Of a stretch of DNA of 64,000 nt, positions 23,951-36,549 are shown one piece after another (the stretch's first letter is position 1; each line of letters starts with the position of its first letter). This DNA is from Parelaphostrongylus tenuis. Taxonomy: Eukaryota; Nematoda; Chromadorea; Rhabditida; Metastrongylidae. The translations under genes were made by a program, and so were the position numbers. The notes beneath the pieces are model-generated. The model was not told where the DNA came from. It made no database searches and was given only the letters and a program-made list of their open reading frames with translations. Location: the NCBI GenBank assembly GCA_019055375.1, contig JAHQIW010000044.1, positions 1 through 64,000 of the forward strand, in the 5' to 3' direction.

Positions 23951-23975
23951 ATAAAAATTATGTTGGTGTCCACAT
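22581..23975 (+). repeat. Repeat C' (RTE relic), inverted copy of 13483-14877
   Basis: Begins abruptly at ATAGGCTTAGC, fused to the truncated hammerhead at the end of A'. The left copy continues past this point into more RTE sequence (to about 15071), so C' is a 5'-truncated duplicate. Ends at TTATGTTGGTG near 23975, where the flank becomes unrelated. Confidence 0.92.
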
Positions 23976-26119
23976 TACCAATGAAGGCGGACCATGCTAG
24001 TATTCAAGATAAAAGATTAGCTATAATATGCAAGTATTAAACTTGGAGTAATAAATCTCATTATGCACATCAAAAACATTCGAATATTTTGTATCAAGAC
24101 ATACGTTTACTTCATATAAATCTTTAAAACTGATCAAAACTATATCAAAACTGTTAGAGGGGAGCCTGATTTTTTAAGTGCAATATATCTTACCACTTGA
24201 CTATTTGGACTGATATCATAACTTTCTGAAATAGACAATGAGCCCTCACCGTACTTCAGATGCGAAGTTAAACCACATAGTCATTTCTTTGACCAAAAAT
24301 TCCTAACTGAAATGTTGTTAGATCTCTATTAAATCTCAGTATTTCTTAGTCAAAATAGAAAACGGAAATTAGAAACTTTCAGCTTTCTTCTGCACTGCTG
24401 GTTGAGAATGAATAGGAATTGAGAGATGATAGTTAATCATCATAAACGGTTTATTGAATAATAGGTCCACGGTTAGCTTACAATCAGGAATATATTTGTA
24501 TACATATATATATATACATATATATACATATATATACATATATATACATATGTAATACATATATAAACATATATATAAATATATATATATATATATAAAT
24601 ACAGCAAACGTAAACTCAGAGATTATGAACATTATTCCAAAATCAGCTCCATAAATTTCAAACTTATGGCTGCATGAAGTCAAAAGTGCCCTTTCAAGAT
24701 CACCTTCTGATACCCATTACCTACTCGTTTACTCCACTTTTGCACGCTATTGATGTTATGCTTACCTCCAAAAATAATCCTCTGTACCTGGTGAGGTACC
24801 GTGGTTGCTTCTTCAATTGTTTGTTTCACCTAAAGCTGAACTGTGATAAGTTTCATAATGTTCGCAATGAGATAAGCATTTGGTACGAAAACCACCTACA
24901 CTACTTAATGGTTTTATGAGCAAAAAGATTTGATTGAATGATATTATGCAGTAGAAAACGATAGTTTAATTCAGCTATTTTCAACTTAGCCACAAGTCTT
25001 TCAGTCATATGATGTCTTTGACATGTACAAAAAACCAGCCACCTAGATGCTTAAACTAACTTGAATCATGCAAGAGACATCAGGAGACACATAGATCAAG
25101 AAAAGCAAGCTCAACTTTCCATAATACCCTCCTGCATCCTTTAATCGCAATCTCTGCAATCAGTCACAAACCGTGACCACTCCTTGATTTTAGTGTGGTT
25201 TTGATTAATTCCAAGTGAACACTCATGAATTTGACTACTCGCATTTGTGAGGCAGGTAATTTGTGAGTAATCCGAAGTCTTATATCATGATTGAGTTTTG
25301 AAGCGGCAATTAACAATAATTTGTACTTCAAGAAAAGCAAATCCATCGGTTATACAAAAAGTGTTGTTTTCAGTTTATGACGGTGGGAATGACTTCGGTG
25401 ATTGCGAAGAGCCGATTGACATGAAAACTGCGCCGAAATAGTATCAGTTTCCCAGACAAAAAAGTTGGTATCACATCTTCAACACCATTTGAGAATTTCT
25501 CGAAAAGAGAAGGCTGCTGAAGCTTGATCCTTTTATAACATATTCAACTAAGCTTATGATCGTAGCCAGCTGTAAAAGTCTTTGCGGAAGGATTTACATC
25601 GGCATAGGCAAAAAATCTCTTAGAAGCAGCACAAAATAAGATCTGAAGTAATGCTGATCGGATCTTTGCAATTATTATGTTCACTATCCGCCCAATGAAT
25701 CAAAATTGGAATCTCTATCACATCCCGCCATCCTATGGAATCGATAATTCTCTGCCAATTTTTCTCATTCCACAGCTTCCTTAGCGAACCCCAAAGCTCG
25801 CTGATAAGAAATTATATGGGATTTTCAATCTCTAAAGATTGAGTTGCGACTGAAAGTATGAGGAGAGCTCACATCCAAGACCTCATGTTATTTCTGTCAA
25901 TTTCTTTATGGCCGGTAGCCACGGTGGGCATGTACTTCCCGCACAGCATATGAAATCATTCCTCCCAAAAAAAAAAACGATGGCCAGTGAAGGATTGATT
26001 GCATAGTTACCTTGCCTAGGAAAGTTTTAGAAAGAATAGTTGCAGCTGCTGTTTAATATGATCGATAAGTGGTATCTCCACGTTTTTCACAAAGACCATC
26101 CTTTTGCTCATTCTGAGAA
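23976..26119. other. Unassigned, apart from a microsatellite
   Basis: Beyond the duplicated block; only the 24.5-kb microsatellite is recognisable. Short frames look random. Confidence 0.5.
24485..24602. repeat. TA/CATATA microsatellite
   Basis: Repeating ATATATACAT units followed by pure TA. The open frame over it on the minus strand (Tyr/Ile-rich) is a low-complexity artefact. Confidence 0.85.
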
Positions 26120-26830
26120 CTTTGGATGATACACAGTTGGTTGGGCAAACAACATTTCAAAAAAGATTCTGTTCATGGACCACGTATAAACTGCATCATA
26201 AGTCGTTAAATTCTGTTCATAAAACCTTATCCCCTTGTTCTAGCCTTAAATGACTATGAGAAATCGTTTCGCAGTCTTGAAAAGAATGAAATCCTGGCAG
26301 CGTTCGCCGATCAAAAAAGACACGTCCTGTATACGGACGGTAGCCTACTTTCATCGGAAATGCAGCTGAAAAATACGGCAGCTCCATCGACCCTACACCA
26401 TCTTTACAGAAAGGGGTTCGACAAGGCGACACTGTATTGTTGAAGCTTTTCATCGTCGCACTGCGACGGATGGTGAAGTCGATCGACTGGGACAAGAAAA
26501 GCGTACGTATCGATGGAGAATTCCTATCAAATCTTCTTTCTGAGAGTGAATCGCCATCTTTTCGAAAAGTATCTGTGAAGCACGGACGATGCTCAAGGAT
26601 CTCTACGAAGGCGGAGAGGAGATAGGACTACGCATAAATTGAAGAATTCATGATGTGGAGGTAGACAATTTATACTGTATGGCTCTCTAATTACATAATT
26701 TACTTTGTACATGTGCACCGAACGTTCAAGGAGTATGGAGAGCGACTCGAAGAAGGATTTGGACAGAAGAAGGAGAACAGCGTTGGCTACATAGAGGACT
26801 TCCAAAGAAACACACGACCAATTAACGGTC
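26120..26830 (+). pseudogene. Third RTE-clade reverse transcriptase fragment
   Basis: + strand: FQKRFCSWTTY (the 'FRKGFSTMDHI' block, about 26157), LNDYEKSFRSLEKNEILAAF (the 'FVDYEKAFDSVE' block, about 26247), then GVRQGDTVLLKLFIVALRR and MVKSIDWDKKSVRIDGEFLS with NL (26417-26540), and EKxLDRRRRTA-like residues near 26750. The FADD box is lost between NL and the Ser-rich segment. Several frameshifts. It is a different, more distant copy than C/C'. Confidence 0.75.
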
Positions 26831-28225
26831 TAAATAAATATTCATGTTAACTTCGTAACACTTTAAGGACCATGTGGGACGTTTCGTCCTGCACGGCGCG
26901 ACGTAAAATCTCGCCAGCTGGTATCTTTCCGGGAGCCGATCAATAGTTTAAATAGATCCCAGTCCATGTTAGATCTGGGATTTCATGCTTACATTCAGCG
27001 GCCTTCTCCCTTTTTCCCGAGAAATGGAACATTGCGTCATAGAGGTGCTGTCTGATTTCGTGTGTGATTCTGGAACAACTGTGACATTATTCAGTCAGAA
27101 GATCAAATTTCTAAGGTATGGTCTATTCCGTCATAGCGCACTCCATTTTAAGACTTTCTTGTCCATCGCTGTGAATAAAAAATTTGGATTTGTGAGTTAC
27201 CATAGATGCTTTTGATCGTCATGATTAACTCAGATAGCCTCTACCCTATTTCTTGCGATCTAGTGCGTGGGTCCCAATGCGACGTTCTTTGAGTGTTCTT
27301 CATTGTCCGGATTTCGCGTTAGAACCTCCAATAATGAGTCTGAAAATGTAGGGCCCACACTGGGAGCTTTTCCAGATCCATATATATGCTTGGACTCGTG
27401 TTCGTCATAGCTTGCTGTTGGCGCGTAAGCAACGCAGACGGCCAAAGCGACCTTTATTTGAGGCGGTCTGCTATTATATGACTATCAAGCATAGCCGTTT
27501 TTTTGTTTAGAGAAACAAGAACAGCATTGTTGAGAGGACAAATCTAACGAAAAGTGAAAACTTTTTAGATTTAAACGGATAGATGGTGACGTTAACGGTT
27601 TAGAGTTTCGCTTCTTAAAGTTAGTACAATAATTCCTCGTTATTCTCTTGACATACTCTATATAACACAGATTCAAGCGTTCCGGCGGCTCATAGATCAC
27701 TTGTATCCAACCCTTCAAGAGGAAACGACCATATAAATCTCGCATACTGATGTCAGTCTGAAGGAAATGGGTTGGAAGTCATCATCTTGTTACCGACAAT
27801 AAAATGTTGAAACTCGACTTTTGAGTTACAATAAGGTGCAGTTCCAGTGCTCACGTTCAGAGCATTGCAGTCTTATTCAAATGTAACGTCCAGCACATCG
27901 GGACCAAAAACATGCAGGAGTAATGTTCAGCGTCAAATTGACGATCCTCGCACAGGAATCAAAAACATCTGCTCGTTAAAGTTTGCAGGCTTTTGGATTC
28001 ATAGCAATGGCCCAAAAATGAACCGAAAAGAGGAGAGTCTCATAATTACGCCTGACCTCGAACCATACCTCAGGCTGATCTTTCCGGCCTGAGTTAGTCG
28101 CAGCCCACTGAAGCACTGACCATAAGCGGCTGGTCTCCAATGAATAATTGATACACCCAAAACATTTAAAACGAGTGAGTGTTTTAAAGTGAAGCTTTTG
28201 CTATGCGATCCAAAATTCATTTCTA
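26831..28225. other. Unassigned sequence between RTE relic and ribozyme motif
   Basis: Open frames of 61-86 codons (26985-27215, 27485-27745, 27847-28092) show no recognised domain. It may be decayed body of the element that owns the 28.29-kb hammerhead motif, but no reverse transcriptase or GIY-YIG motif could be read. Confidence 0.4.
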
Positions 28226-28360
28226 ACGTTTTCTGCTGGGGTTATGGAGGTTTTGGCTTAGTGGATCGTGTATCAATGTGATCTTTCCAGGCTCTGAAGA
28301 AGGCGACCCGCCGAAACGTTAGCACCTCGAATATTGTAATATTCATGCTGCATTACTAAC
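28226..28360 (+). ncRNA. Penelope-style hammerhead-like motif
   Basis: Core CUGAAGA (28294-28300), stem II GGCG-ACC-CGCC (28302-28312), GAAAC (28313-28317), then GUUAG. The extra A before stem II is the form I associate with Penelope-like elements. The strand after GAAA can form stem III with an upstream CTAACGTT (about 28226) or a looser CTAACTGTT downstream (about 28356); a perfect GAATATT/AATATTC hairpin sits in the downstream loop. Stem I is not convincing by eye. Confidence 0.45.
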
Positions 28361-28364
28361 TGTT

Positions 28365-31300
28365 TGATGTATGCTTCGCTAGTATTCAATAAATAATATC
28401 AATAACACCTCGGAGCGGCTAAACAGAAGAAAATACTCATTTATTCAAACTATGCCGAAGGTTAATAGATAGTCGGTCCTGGGATGTAGCTTTCAGCCCT
28501 TCTTCTAGTTCCGTATAGTCCTAAAATGAGGCGTTTAGAATAAGGAGAAGAAAACTAGTTGTAGTTTCATCCTACTCTTTTTTTCTCATACTAATGACAA
28601 ACATTTAGCATGTGCTGTCGATTAAGACGTTAATTCTGAATATCTCTTATGAATTCTCAAATTCATCTGTTTACGTCTGCGAATTGCCGTGTAAAGGTGG
28701 ATGGCTGTGGCTCTTGTTGTGCTGTCTATGAAAGAAAGAGATGTGCTTGCCCGACAAGGTCACTTTTGCTTGAAAACTCCATGAAATAAAGACAGCAAAA
28801 AGTAGACTCAAATTCACAGCGACCGAAATGATTGAAATGATTCTTCTGACACGTATGATAAGTTGGAGACAAGATCCCGCAGAGGAAATGTAATGCTTTT
28901 TGTGCTTTTTGAACACGCAGAGTAAATAAACTATGCAATTCCATAGTAAGAGGCCAAAATAAATAGTAGTTCAGGTGGCCACTGCAGCCTATCCTGCAAG
29001 AGTAGACAAATGAGAAAAAAATCTCTGTTCTCTTCGTTATCGAAGTCGACCAGATGCGTCGAGATTGCGAGTTCGATCTTGAATTTTATAATTCCTTCGC
29101 ACAGCTTTACGAAGGACAGGCTCTGCTAAAACATACATTCTCTGCTGCTCATTGCGTTTAGTGCGTAAAGGTTATCGTTTTTCTTGCGTAGAAATCGTCA
29201 GGAAACTTTCGATGTGTCACAAAATGAGCAAATTATAGGTTTGTTAGGTGAACCAAAATGTTTCTTTATGAAGAATGTTTACCTTTACTTCTTGATCGAC
29301 TTGGTCTTCTCTGCAGAATTTGTGCGAGTCGTCCTCTTTGAAATGGTATGTGTAGGGGAATCCAGCGGATAGCAGAGTTCATCAATTCTTCAAATTCGGA
29401 TTAGAGGAAAAAAGTAGAAAATCATTTGGTGTCGTTGTCGTGAAGTGAAGAGGCCGACGCTATGTGCATTTAGTATCTTGTATACGTGAGAAAAACTCGA
29501 AGTTCTGACTTTCTCCAGCGATCGAAAATCTACGATGCCGTTCTACACGCCAGGCTATCGAAGATAAGCTCGGTAGCATACGTAACGAGTTTTGGAGGTA
29601 CCCGATAGACGAGAGCCGATACTAACTCAAATCCTCGGAATGCCAAGCAATCCACAGCAAGACCACCTGCCCGATGGTCCGATTTCACGAGAATCCTGTA
29701 AGAGAGATGTGCAGCTCAACATGTTCCTAGAAAGAGGAGGACGCAATGGGCTATCATTGCACAAGATATGAAGAAATGGAAGATTATTGGTGCTCGCTCG
29801 AGTCAGTCAAAGATTAGGGTGACATTACGTGGAACAGGTGATATAGGCGTTAATTTGTCACACTAAATGAGCCCCATTTTTTATACCATCTATGAAATGT
29901 TGTTCGATCAATAGCAAGATTAGTTGCCTTCGCAACAATCGCCATCACCCGGAAAAATCTGAGTTGCAAAGCAGCAATCCTTTTCGGATTCATATTAGAT
30001 AGCAAATGTATGTGTTAAGAATCGGAGAGCGCCCAGGCAACACTGTCTGAAACCCTTAGAAAATCACATCAAACAACATTCGACATTTTTAAGAAGATCT
30101 GAGACCACAGATATTTGAAAAACTAGAGAAAAAGAATACGAGTATTGTTAAAGCCCTTACAACGTGTGAAGGCGTGTGATCAAAGTTTATAGGTGTCCAA
30201 CTACGTAAATGTGAATTCGTAGAACCACAATAGATTCATGTTTCAATGAGAATGGACAGATGATTCAGCCAGTATTAATTCATCAAGCTTTAGTTGCTCC
30301 ACTTGAGATAATTTCATAGGCATCATCAGTACGCAATTTCAAGGATTGTGGTCATTTTGGTTATCACCCTCGCAGGTTAGTGCCAGTTGTTTGCTTTGAT
30401 TTCAAGCATATTTGTTCAGCAACGCCTTCAAACACCAACATATTATCCGTTGTGTTGAGACATCACACAATGATAAAAGGTACTAAAAAAAGCCACAATT
30501 TCACCGCTTCTTCGCGAGTTTATATTAATTTCAAGGCCGTCTCATCTATTATTATGTGAATTGCAAAAATTCTAAACAGTTAGTTGCCTTCCCAGGCATC
30601 CTACTTCTTATTCACTCAACGATATTTTCTTCATGGGCTCTTGCACTGTCATTCTACTGCCAAGTCTGAGTAGAGCTTAACTTAAACTTTTTTCTATGGC
30701 ACTGCCAGAATCCAAGCTGTCTCTTTTCTTATGACTGTATTTTATTAAGGTGTCGGTGATTCCAGTCTCAAAGGTCATCTTCGACATATGCACGCAGCGC
30801 AATGAAAAAACTGCTGGGTGCAAATTTCACGGTGCTTATTAGCATTTTATGTACTCATCTTCAGCTATAAACTGGATTTCTGGAACATCAGTTCAGTGCT
30901 GGATTCAGGTTTGTCTTGATTTTCGCAGTCGTTGGGCACATAGTAAACATATAGACAAAGCAGTGCAGGCTGATTTCATTTTGTTAGTGGATTCAGTCCA
31001 ATCTACGTGTGGAACGGTTTATCTCCTTCTAAGGAACGACCACGTAAGTCAATCACAACATTCCTTTTATACAGTTTATTGAAGGGAATTGAAAAAATCA
31101 TGCAAAAATAGAAACGCATTAGTCGGTGATCAGAAGGGTAAAAGATTACATTTTGTCTTACGTGAAACACTTCCGTGATGACATGACCTGTGTACGTATT
31201 ATTCATGGGGATTTTAGTGGCCGACATAACTTCTATGAAAGCCATAATTTTTGATTATTTATTTTGGTACACTAAATTGCTGCCACGTTTAGTGTAATCA

Positions 31301-34300
31301 CCAGTCTATGAACAGATGTAGGCTCTCACTAAAGACCCACTTACCCTCAAGCAACAGCTTTTTGAACAAATCTGATGAATCGGCATTGTGGTAGATAAAA
31401 CTCATGATAGTTTTACAACGAGCACAGCGAAGAAATGAGTGTTGTTTTGCAAATATCAGAACAACAGGTATCAAAGTCACTGCATATATAGTTGATCCGT
31501 ACTGGTTGACGAGCAAAACACCCGTTGGTCCGTCGTCCCACCAATCGATGCGTATCATATCTGTGGCAGCGCATTGAAGTTTGGAATCGGACATTGTAGT
31601 TTATAGATTCTGGCAGAGTTTCATCTCGACAAAGTTCTTAGTGACTTTCGACTTTATGCGAAGGAACACTATGGCGAAGTGCAGTGTTTTGAAGCACTGC
31701 GACAGCGTTTACTAGATAATCGGCAATCGCCAGTTGTATAACGATGGGAACTTTTTGTCCATCACTGTATATTCAGACCAAAATAGCAACATGCAATGTT
31801 CTATCTGGGTCATAAATTTTAGCAAGTAGTTATTTGAGCACTGTATAGTTTGTCCATTTACTTGATTTACTGCAAATCGATGGTATCAATGAAAATTCAA
31901 AGGCTACACAATTAAACCCGAGATTCGCCATTGTACTAGCATTACATATATGCCTTCTGTTCGCTGAACGATTTCGTCAATCGGATGATTAATTGTTCTA
32001 TTTTATGCGCAGAAAATGACATCAGTGCTTTCTTCGCAGTTAATTAATTTTATCTGATGCTCAAACCTTGACATTTGATGGGTGAACTAGCGAAGATAGC
32101 CGTTGATTTAAAGCAGGCAGATTACATTATCTAATTATCAACAACATTTGGGAACTATTATTTTTGAACGTTTCACGAAGTTATGTGCCTTCTTGCCAAG
32201 CGACATTAATCTTCTCTTAACCCCTTATCTCTACTGTTTCTAAGATTAGAAAAAGATATGAGTCAATTAACATTCTACAACATTCACAACGAATTCAGGG
32301 CTGAATGCCGAATGTAGATGCACGTTTGATCACTTTCGTCTATCCTATTCTTTGAAACTGTAGTTCCTCCTTTTTCACTTTTTATTGTGGGACATAAACG
32401 ACAGAGCGACTGTATCAAAAAACTCAATGGGTTCCATCTTATTCGAGTCTAATGGATAATAGAGACTAGAACTAGTACACATAGATGTCATGTTTTAACC
32501 GAACGAATATACGAGTGATCCGGAATGCAATTCGGAAGACAAGCTTAGCAAGCACAAACGGGACATGCAGAGCATTCAAAGACGTTTGCGCATGATACAA
32601 TGAATGCAGCCAACAAATCAAATGCAGAAACTTCTGAGAACTCGTACAATGACCCACATTCAGCTATCCATGTGCTTGTGTTATGTGGCGCTGTCTAATT
32701 CTGGTCTTACTCTATATCTTGGTCTCCATTTTGTGCTTCTCCTTTGTTCGACTTCTGAATCGATCGCTATAATTCTTCAATTTCATACATTTTGAATAAA
32801 AAAAGCGTGCTCTTTATGTTGTATATGCGCTTGAGAAGTATTTCGAGGATGAATTGAAGCGCCGATCTTTGGAGCAAATTTAAAAAAAACCTTCTTCCCG
32901 CATCTCCTATTGTATCTAGTTTCTATTCTTTATTGCAAATAGTGTTCAATAATACCTTCGAATTCTGTGCATTAGCATTCCTTTTTATGAAGTTTAAGTA
33001 ATTAGCGATTACTTTTCTACAAATGAATAGACAGCTAACACTCAATCAAGACATCTTAAGAGCTTCCTTCGTCCCTAAGAGTTGTCTAGAGGAATCCACA
33101 TATCTGAGTAGCCAGATCTTTGTAACGTTATAGCGAGAACTACTCTGAATCCTAGCGCGACACACTGCAAATACAAGGACACGTATGTTGCGCCACTATT
33201 CATGGCCTGAGCCGTGCATATTTCTCAGCCATGTAGAATTCTGCGCTGTGGTCTCCTGTCCGCAACGGAATTGCTCTTGGGAAGTAATACAGTGGATTCC
33301 TAAACTCTTCTATTTAGCGGACACGAACCTGTTAAAAGACGATCAGTTGAGTACATTGTAGACAGTACAATAATAACAGTTGGCATGTTTCTTCAGTCTG
33401 GCCGACTCAAATTGATGTGCCATCTTCTCAGCCAGTACTTTCATATCGAAGGCAGACGAAATTCAAAACGTAAACATTTAACACATAACAATTAGCATCT
33501 ACTAACTACTTACCATTTTGATGTTTTCCGGTACACTTATTGATATTTAGACCAGCTGTATCGACTCTTACATGGGCGAGATGTGTGCTTGGCTCAAATC
33601 AATAAAAAGTGATCTGAGATGTGAGATAATGGTGAATATCTCAAAGAAGCTACTCCCATGCGGACGACGTCTTTCCTTCAAGTTATCTTCGTATCTCAGA
33701 AATTTGTTTGATTCGCCCTGACGAAAGGGATTGGACTGAATGAGTTTGGGCCCAGTACTGAGGATGTGCTCCTTTAGATACACAAAACGCACAAAGACAC
33801 AACGATAGTGATTCTAAGTATCTGTCAAAGACCTAGCGCATTAATCAAGAATATCAGCGCTCACAAATTTGTACCACTTGCACAAACACTACAGATCCAC
33901 AACTGCACCGAGGGGTTAAAGGTGTTACGCGAGACAAAGCGCCTTTTCACCGTTTGATTTTCTAGTCTGAACAGGAGCGAGTTAAAATTCCACCGATAGT
34001 CCCGTATGAAATAAGCATACCATACGCCCGAGCCCTGAGGAACGTGAACATCTCAAAACTTCACCCATAGAGCTATAGCAGGAACAACTAGCCATCACCA
34101 CTACTACTACTGTTGCTGATACCACTACCAACGTCGCGTCGGCTAAACAAGAGAAACTCTCTATATTTACATATATTGAGAAGGACAGTGTTTGAAGAAA
34201 CTATCGGCACTTGATTGGCATCTAGATCTCACGTTGGGGTAGTGGAAATTTTTGGTAGACACATTTCGTAGCATTTCAACACTCCAAGCTCTAGTGTACG

Positions 34301-34490
34301 CCACACTGGAACATGTCGTTGAGTTGAATGAAGAATTTTGTAAACCAATCCTCGTAGTATTACAGGAAGTTGATTCTGATAGTTACAACATAACTTTCTT
34401 GATCCATTCAATTTCACAAACACCACTGCGATAATTTGTTCGCTTTTTTATCTGCTGATAATTCTCCAAAAATACGCAGTTTTGCATAGT
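28365..34490. other. Long stretch without recognised gene
   Basis: Opens with AATAAATAAT and a GCCGAAGGTTAATAGATAGT end motif (28450-28480). The longest frames are 98 codons at 31298-31594 (minus, with a CARCKTIM segment) and 81-104 codons elsewhere; none is recognised. 29500-29850 has a faint RTE C-terminal flavour (RRTQWAIIAQDMKKW) but is not called. Confidence 0.4.
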
Positions 34491-34588
34491 GTATGATAAA
34501 GTGCGGTGAATTAAATAATTCCGCGTCGAATACCTTCATAGGTAGCGGGTATGTCCCATTGGAAGCGATCGGTTGAACCAAAAGACAC

Positions 34589-34633
34589 CGTACTACTGAT
34601 GAGCCTGGAAAGGCGAACGAGCTGTCTAGTGCT
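34589..34633 (+). ncRNA. Hammerhead ribozyme, 34.6-kb unit 1
   Basis: Stem I CGUACUA, core CUGAUGA (34596-34602), stem II GCC/GGC (34603-34605, 34612-34614) with loop UGGAAA, GAAC (one A fewer than GAAAC), short stem III, cleavage triplet GUC (34624-34626), stem I return UAGUGC. Stem I pairs in full with one wobble. The lost A may lower activity. Confidence 0.7.
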
Positions 34634-34874
34634 GCATAAATGCCATACCAGGTATCAGAAAAGGCTTAAATTAGATTATCAGATTGTTGTTTCAAGCTAG
34701 ATCTATATAAACAGTCGAAAGCACAGGTATGAATCATTTTGTCAACTGTGAGCGCTCTACTGTGCTCATTGCAATGTCGGGCGAGTTTGTTACTCGACAC
34801 GCGGTGCTTTGAATAATTCGGCGTTGATTTTTTTTAGTACGGAGTATATCCCTTGCAAAGGATCACCTGAACTG

Positions 34875-34925
34875 AAAGGCAGCGATGAGCTTGGAAAGGC
34901 GAAACCGCTTTCCGATATTGTATAA
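34875..34925 (+). ncRNA. Degenerate hammerhead, 34.9-kb unit 2
   Basis: Position-equivalent to unit 1: GCGAUGAGC (core damaged), UUGGAAAGGC, then an intact GAAAC, CGCUUUCC. Each unit holds the part the other lost (GAAAC here, CUGAUGA there). Stem I no longer pairs. Confidence 0.5.
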
Positions 34926-34979
34926 GTGCCCTATCAGACTTCAAGAAAGGGCCTCAAAGCATATTATGAGAATATGATA

Positions 34980-36130
34980 CAGAGTACTGAGTCATACGGA
35001 GTTGTCGGAGGTCTCAGTTATTTAGTATCGGTCCTTGCTTGCACGACGCAAATGTGTGCATGGTGTTTAGTGCATTGTTTAGACTTGTCTTCATGTAGCA
35101 CTTGCAGTCGAATTTTTGTCCCGGGTAAACCTACAACGTGTTGCAGAGCTGCTTGATTGTATAAAAAACATGTATCTTGATAATTATGTAAGCCAACAAA
35201 AATTCACTGCTCAAGTCTAACCTCCAGTCCTCACCTCTACTATGCTGTTTTGAGTCGAGAGTATGGAGCGTCTTTCAAGCTTCGATAATTAACAAACACT
35301 TCAAACTTCAATTAAACATCTTTAGACAGGAGTTCAATTGCCAACATCGTTTGAGCCTAAGAAAGAACAAACGATGAACATTAAATCATGTAATTAGTAT
35401 TGTAATTAGTACTTGATTTGCATGCCATTTCTCCATCCAGTCTATTCTGCATGTTACTATTTTTCACACTTACATGAGCACGGTTTCTGAAGCTTTGTCG
35501 TCATACTTCAGTTAAACTAATTTTTGAGATCCTTCCTCTCACTGAGCAGGTCTCTCTAGTTGCAGAAGAGGCGAAGTTGCAAGAAATTCTTATCCCTTAC
35601 TTCTGATTGTGTTGGAGACGCTGGCGGTGATTCACACAGTTTGTCGATTTCTTCTGTTGTGTTTTAGTGCACCATCAAAGAATAATCTGCATTTGTAAAC
35701 AGGAGGTCCATTACGACTCGTCAAAGCGTCTTGTTTTCCGATTTCGTGATCAGTAATCTATAATGAAATCAATCGGAGCTCACTTATACAAAAGCTATGC
35801 CACTAACTCAGTTGCACAGAATCAAATATGTGCATCACTCGACCATTATGAATTTAAGTTTGAGACTACTGCCAAAACTAAGTTTTCGCAGATTCTTTCG
35901 ACAGCATCATAGTTCGAACTACCTATAGTCACAATTGGTTTGCAGGTCAGAGCAAGACAACACGGCTTGAGCGCGACGATTAACCCTGGAATTCTCATCA
36001 CGCAATTGTTCCACAGCTTAATAAGGAAGTTTGCCGATGCAGTCTTATTCAGATGTAAGCGCTTGACACAGTCTGACCGCCTCTTGGAGATAGGCGTAAA
36101 TCTATATGCCCCTTTTTGACAAAGCGAAAG
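34980..36130 (+). repeat. Third, diverged copy of the ribozyme-element body
   Basis: 35480-36120 aligns with 21420-22025 in the same orientation: the block with TCTCTCTAGTTGCAGAAGAGG, the TTTGTCGATTTCTTCTG block, and the segment whose + frame reads LSATINPGILITQL against LSATMNHGILIIQL in the right arm. Ribozyme units lie just upstream, as in the arms. A 107-codon minus-strand frame (35846-36169) overlaps; which strand was coding cannot be decided by eye. Confidence 0.65.
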
Positions 36131-36374
36131 CACTAAGCTGATGAAAATAATTATTTGCTTAACCAACACTTTGACACATTTCGTCTTGTAAACTCTTTCT
36201 TATCTACCCCTTCTAGCGATGATATGGTGTTACTACTATGTCTCCGACATTGTTGAGTGATTTGTAATGTTTTTGGATACCTACTCGTGATAATCATGCC
36301 ACCGTTAATGTGCTTAATAAAAAAGAATTCCAGTTGGACACACTTAATTAATGCCTGTCTGTGTGACAGAGTTC

Positions 36375-36545
36375 AATGTCGATATCGGCTTGTCATGTCA
36401 AGCCGCAGTCAAAGAAGGAACACAGTTCAAACTAGCGATACAGCTGTGTCGCAGAAAAGAGTGATTCTAGAACGAGTGCCCGTAGTGCAATAATTAGCAC
36501 GCGCTCCCGGAAGGAATGGAATGTCGGTGCGAATCGCGTACAATG
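36375..36545 (+). repeat. S3 tRNA-like repeat
   Basis: GATATCGGCTTGTCATGTCA leader, CGTAGTGCAATAATTAGCAC, GCGCTCCCGG, GGTGCGAATCGCGT. Same family as 2523-2740. Confidence 0.6.
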
Positions 36546-36549
36546 TTTC

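Larger units (their letters stand above)
34493..34980 (+). repeat. Tandem hammerhead-bearing units (about 290-300 bp period)
   Basis: Two diverged tandem units start near GCGGTG at 34502 and 34801. Each has TAATTC, a GGTATGTCCC/GAGTATATCCC block, a ribozyme, and ATAAATGCC/ATAAGTGCC. Same-strand tandem type I hammerheads in units of a few hundred bases are the hallmark of animal retrozymes and Penelope pseudo-LTRs. Confidence 0.65.

Noticed and set aside
24369..24683. 104-codon Tyr/Ile-rich frame
   Set aside because: Translation of the CATATA/TA microsatellite; low complexity.
26875..26910. Hammerhead suggested by a minus-strand GACGAAACG
   Set aside because: No CUGANGA upstream; the sequence lies at the end of an RTE relic.
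29460..29860. RTE C-terminal tail
   Set aside because: Only a vague RRTQWAIIAQDMKKW resemblance; no ordered motifs, so not listed as an element.
30310..30340. Hammerhead at a minus-strand CTGATGATG
   Set aside because: CUGAUGA is present, but there is no stem II and no stem III with an NUH site.
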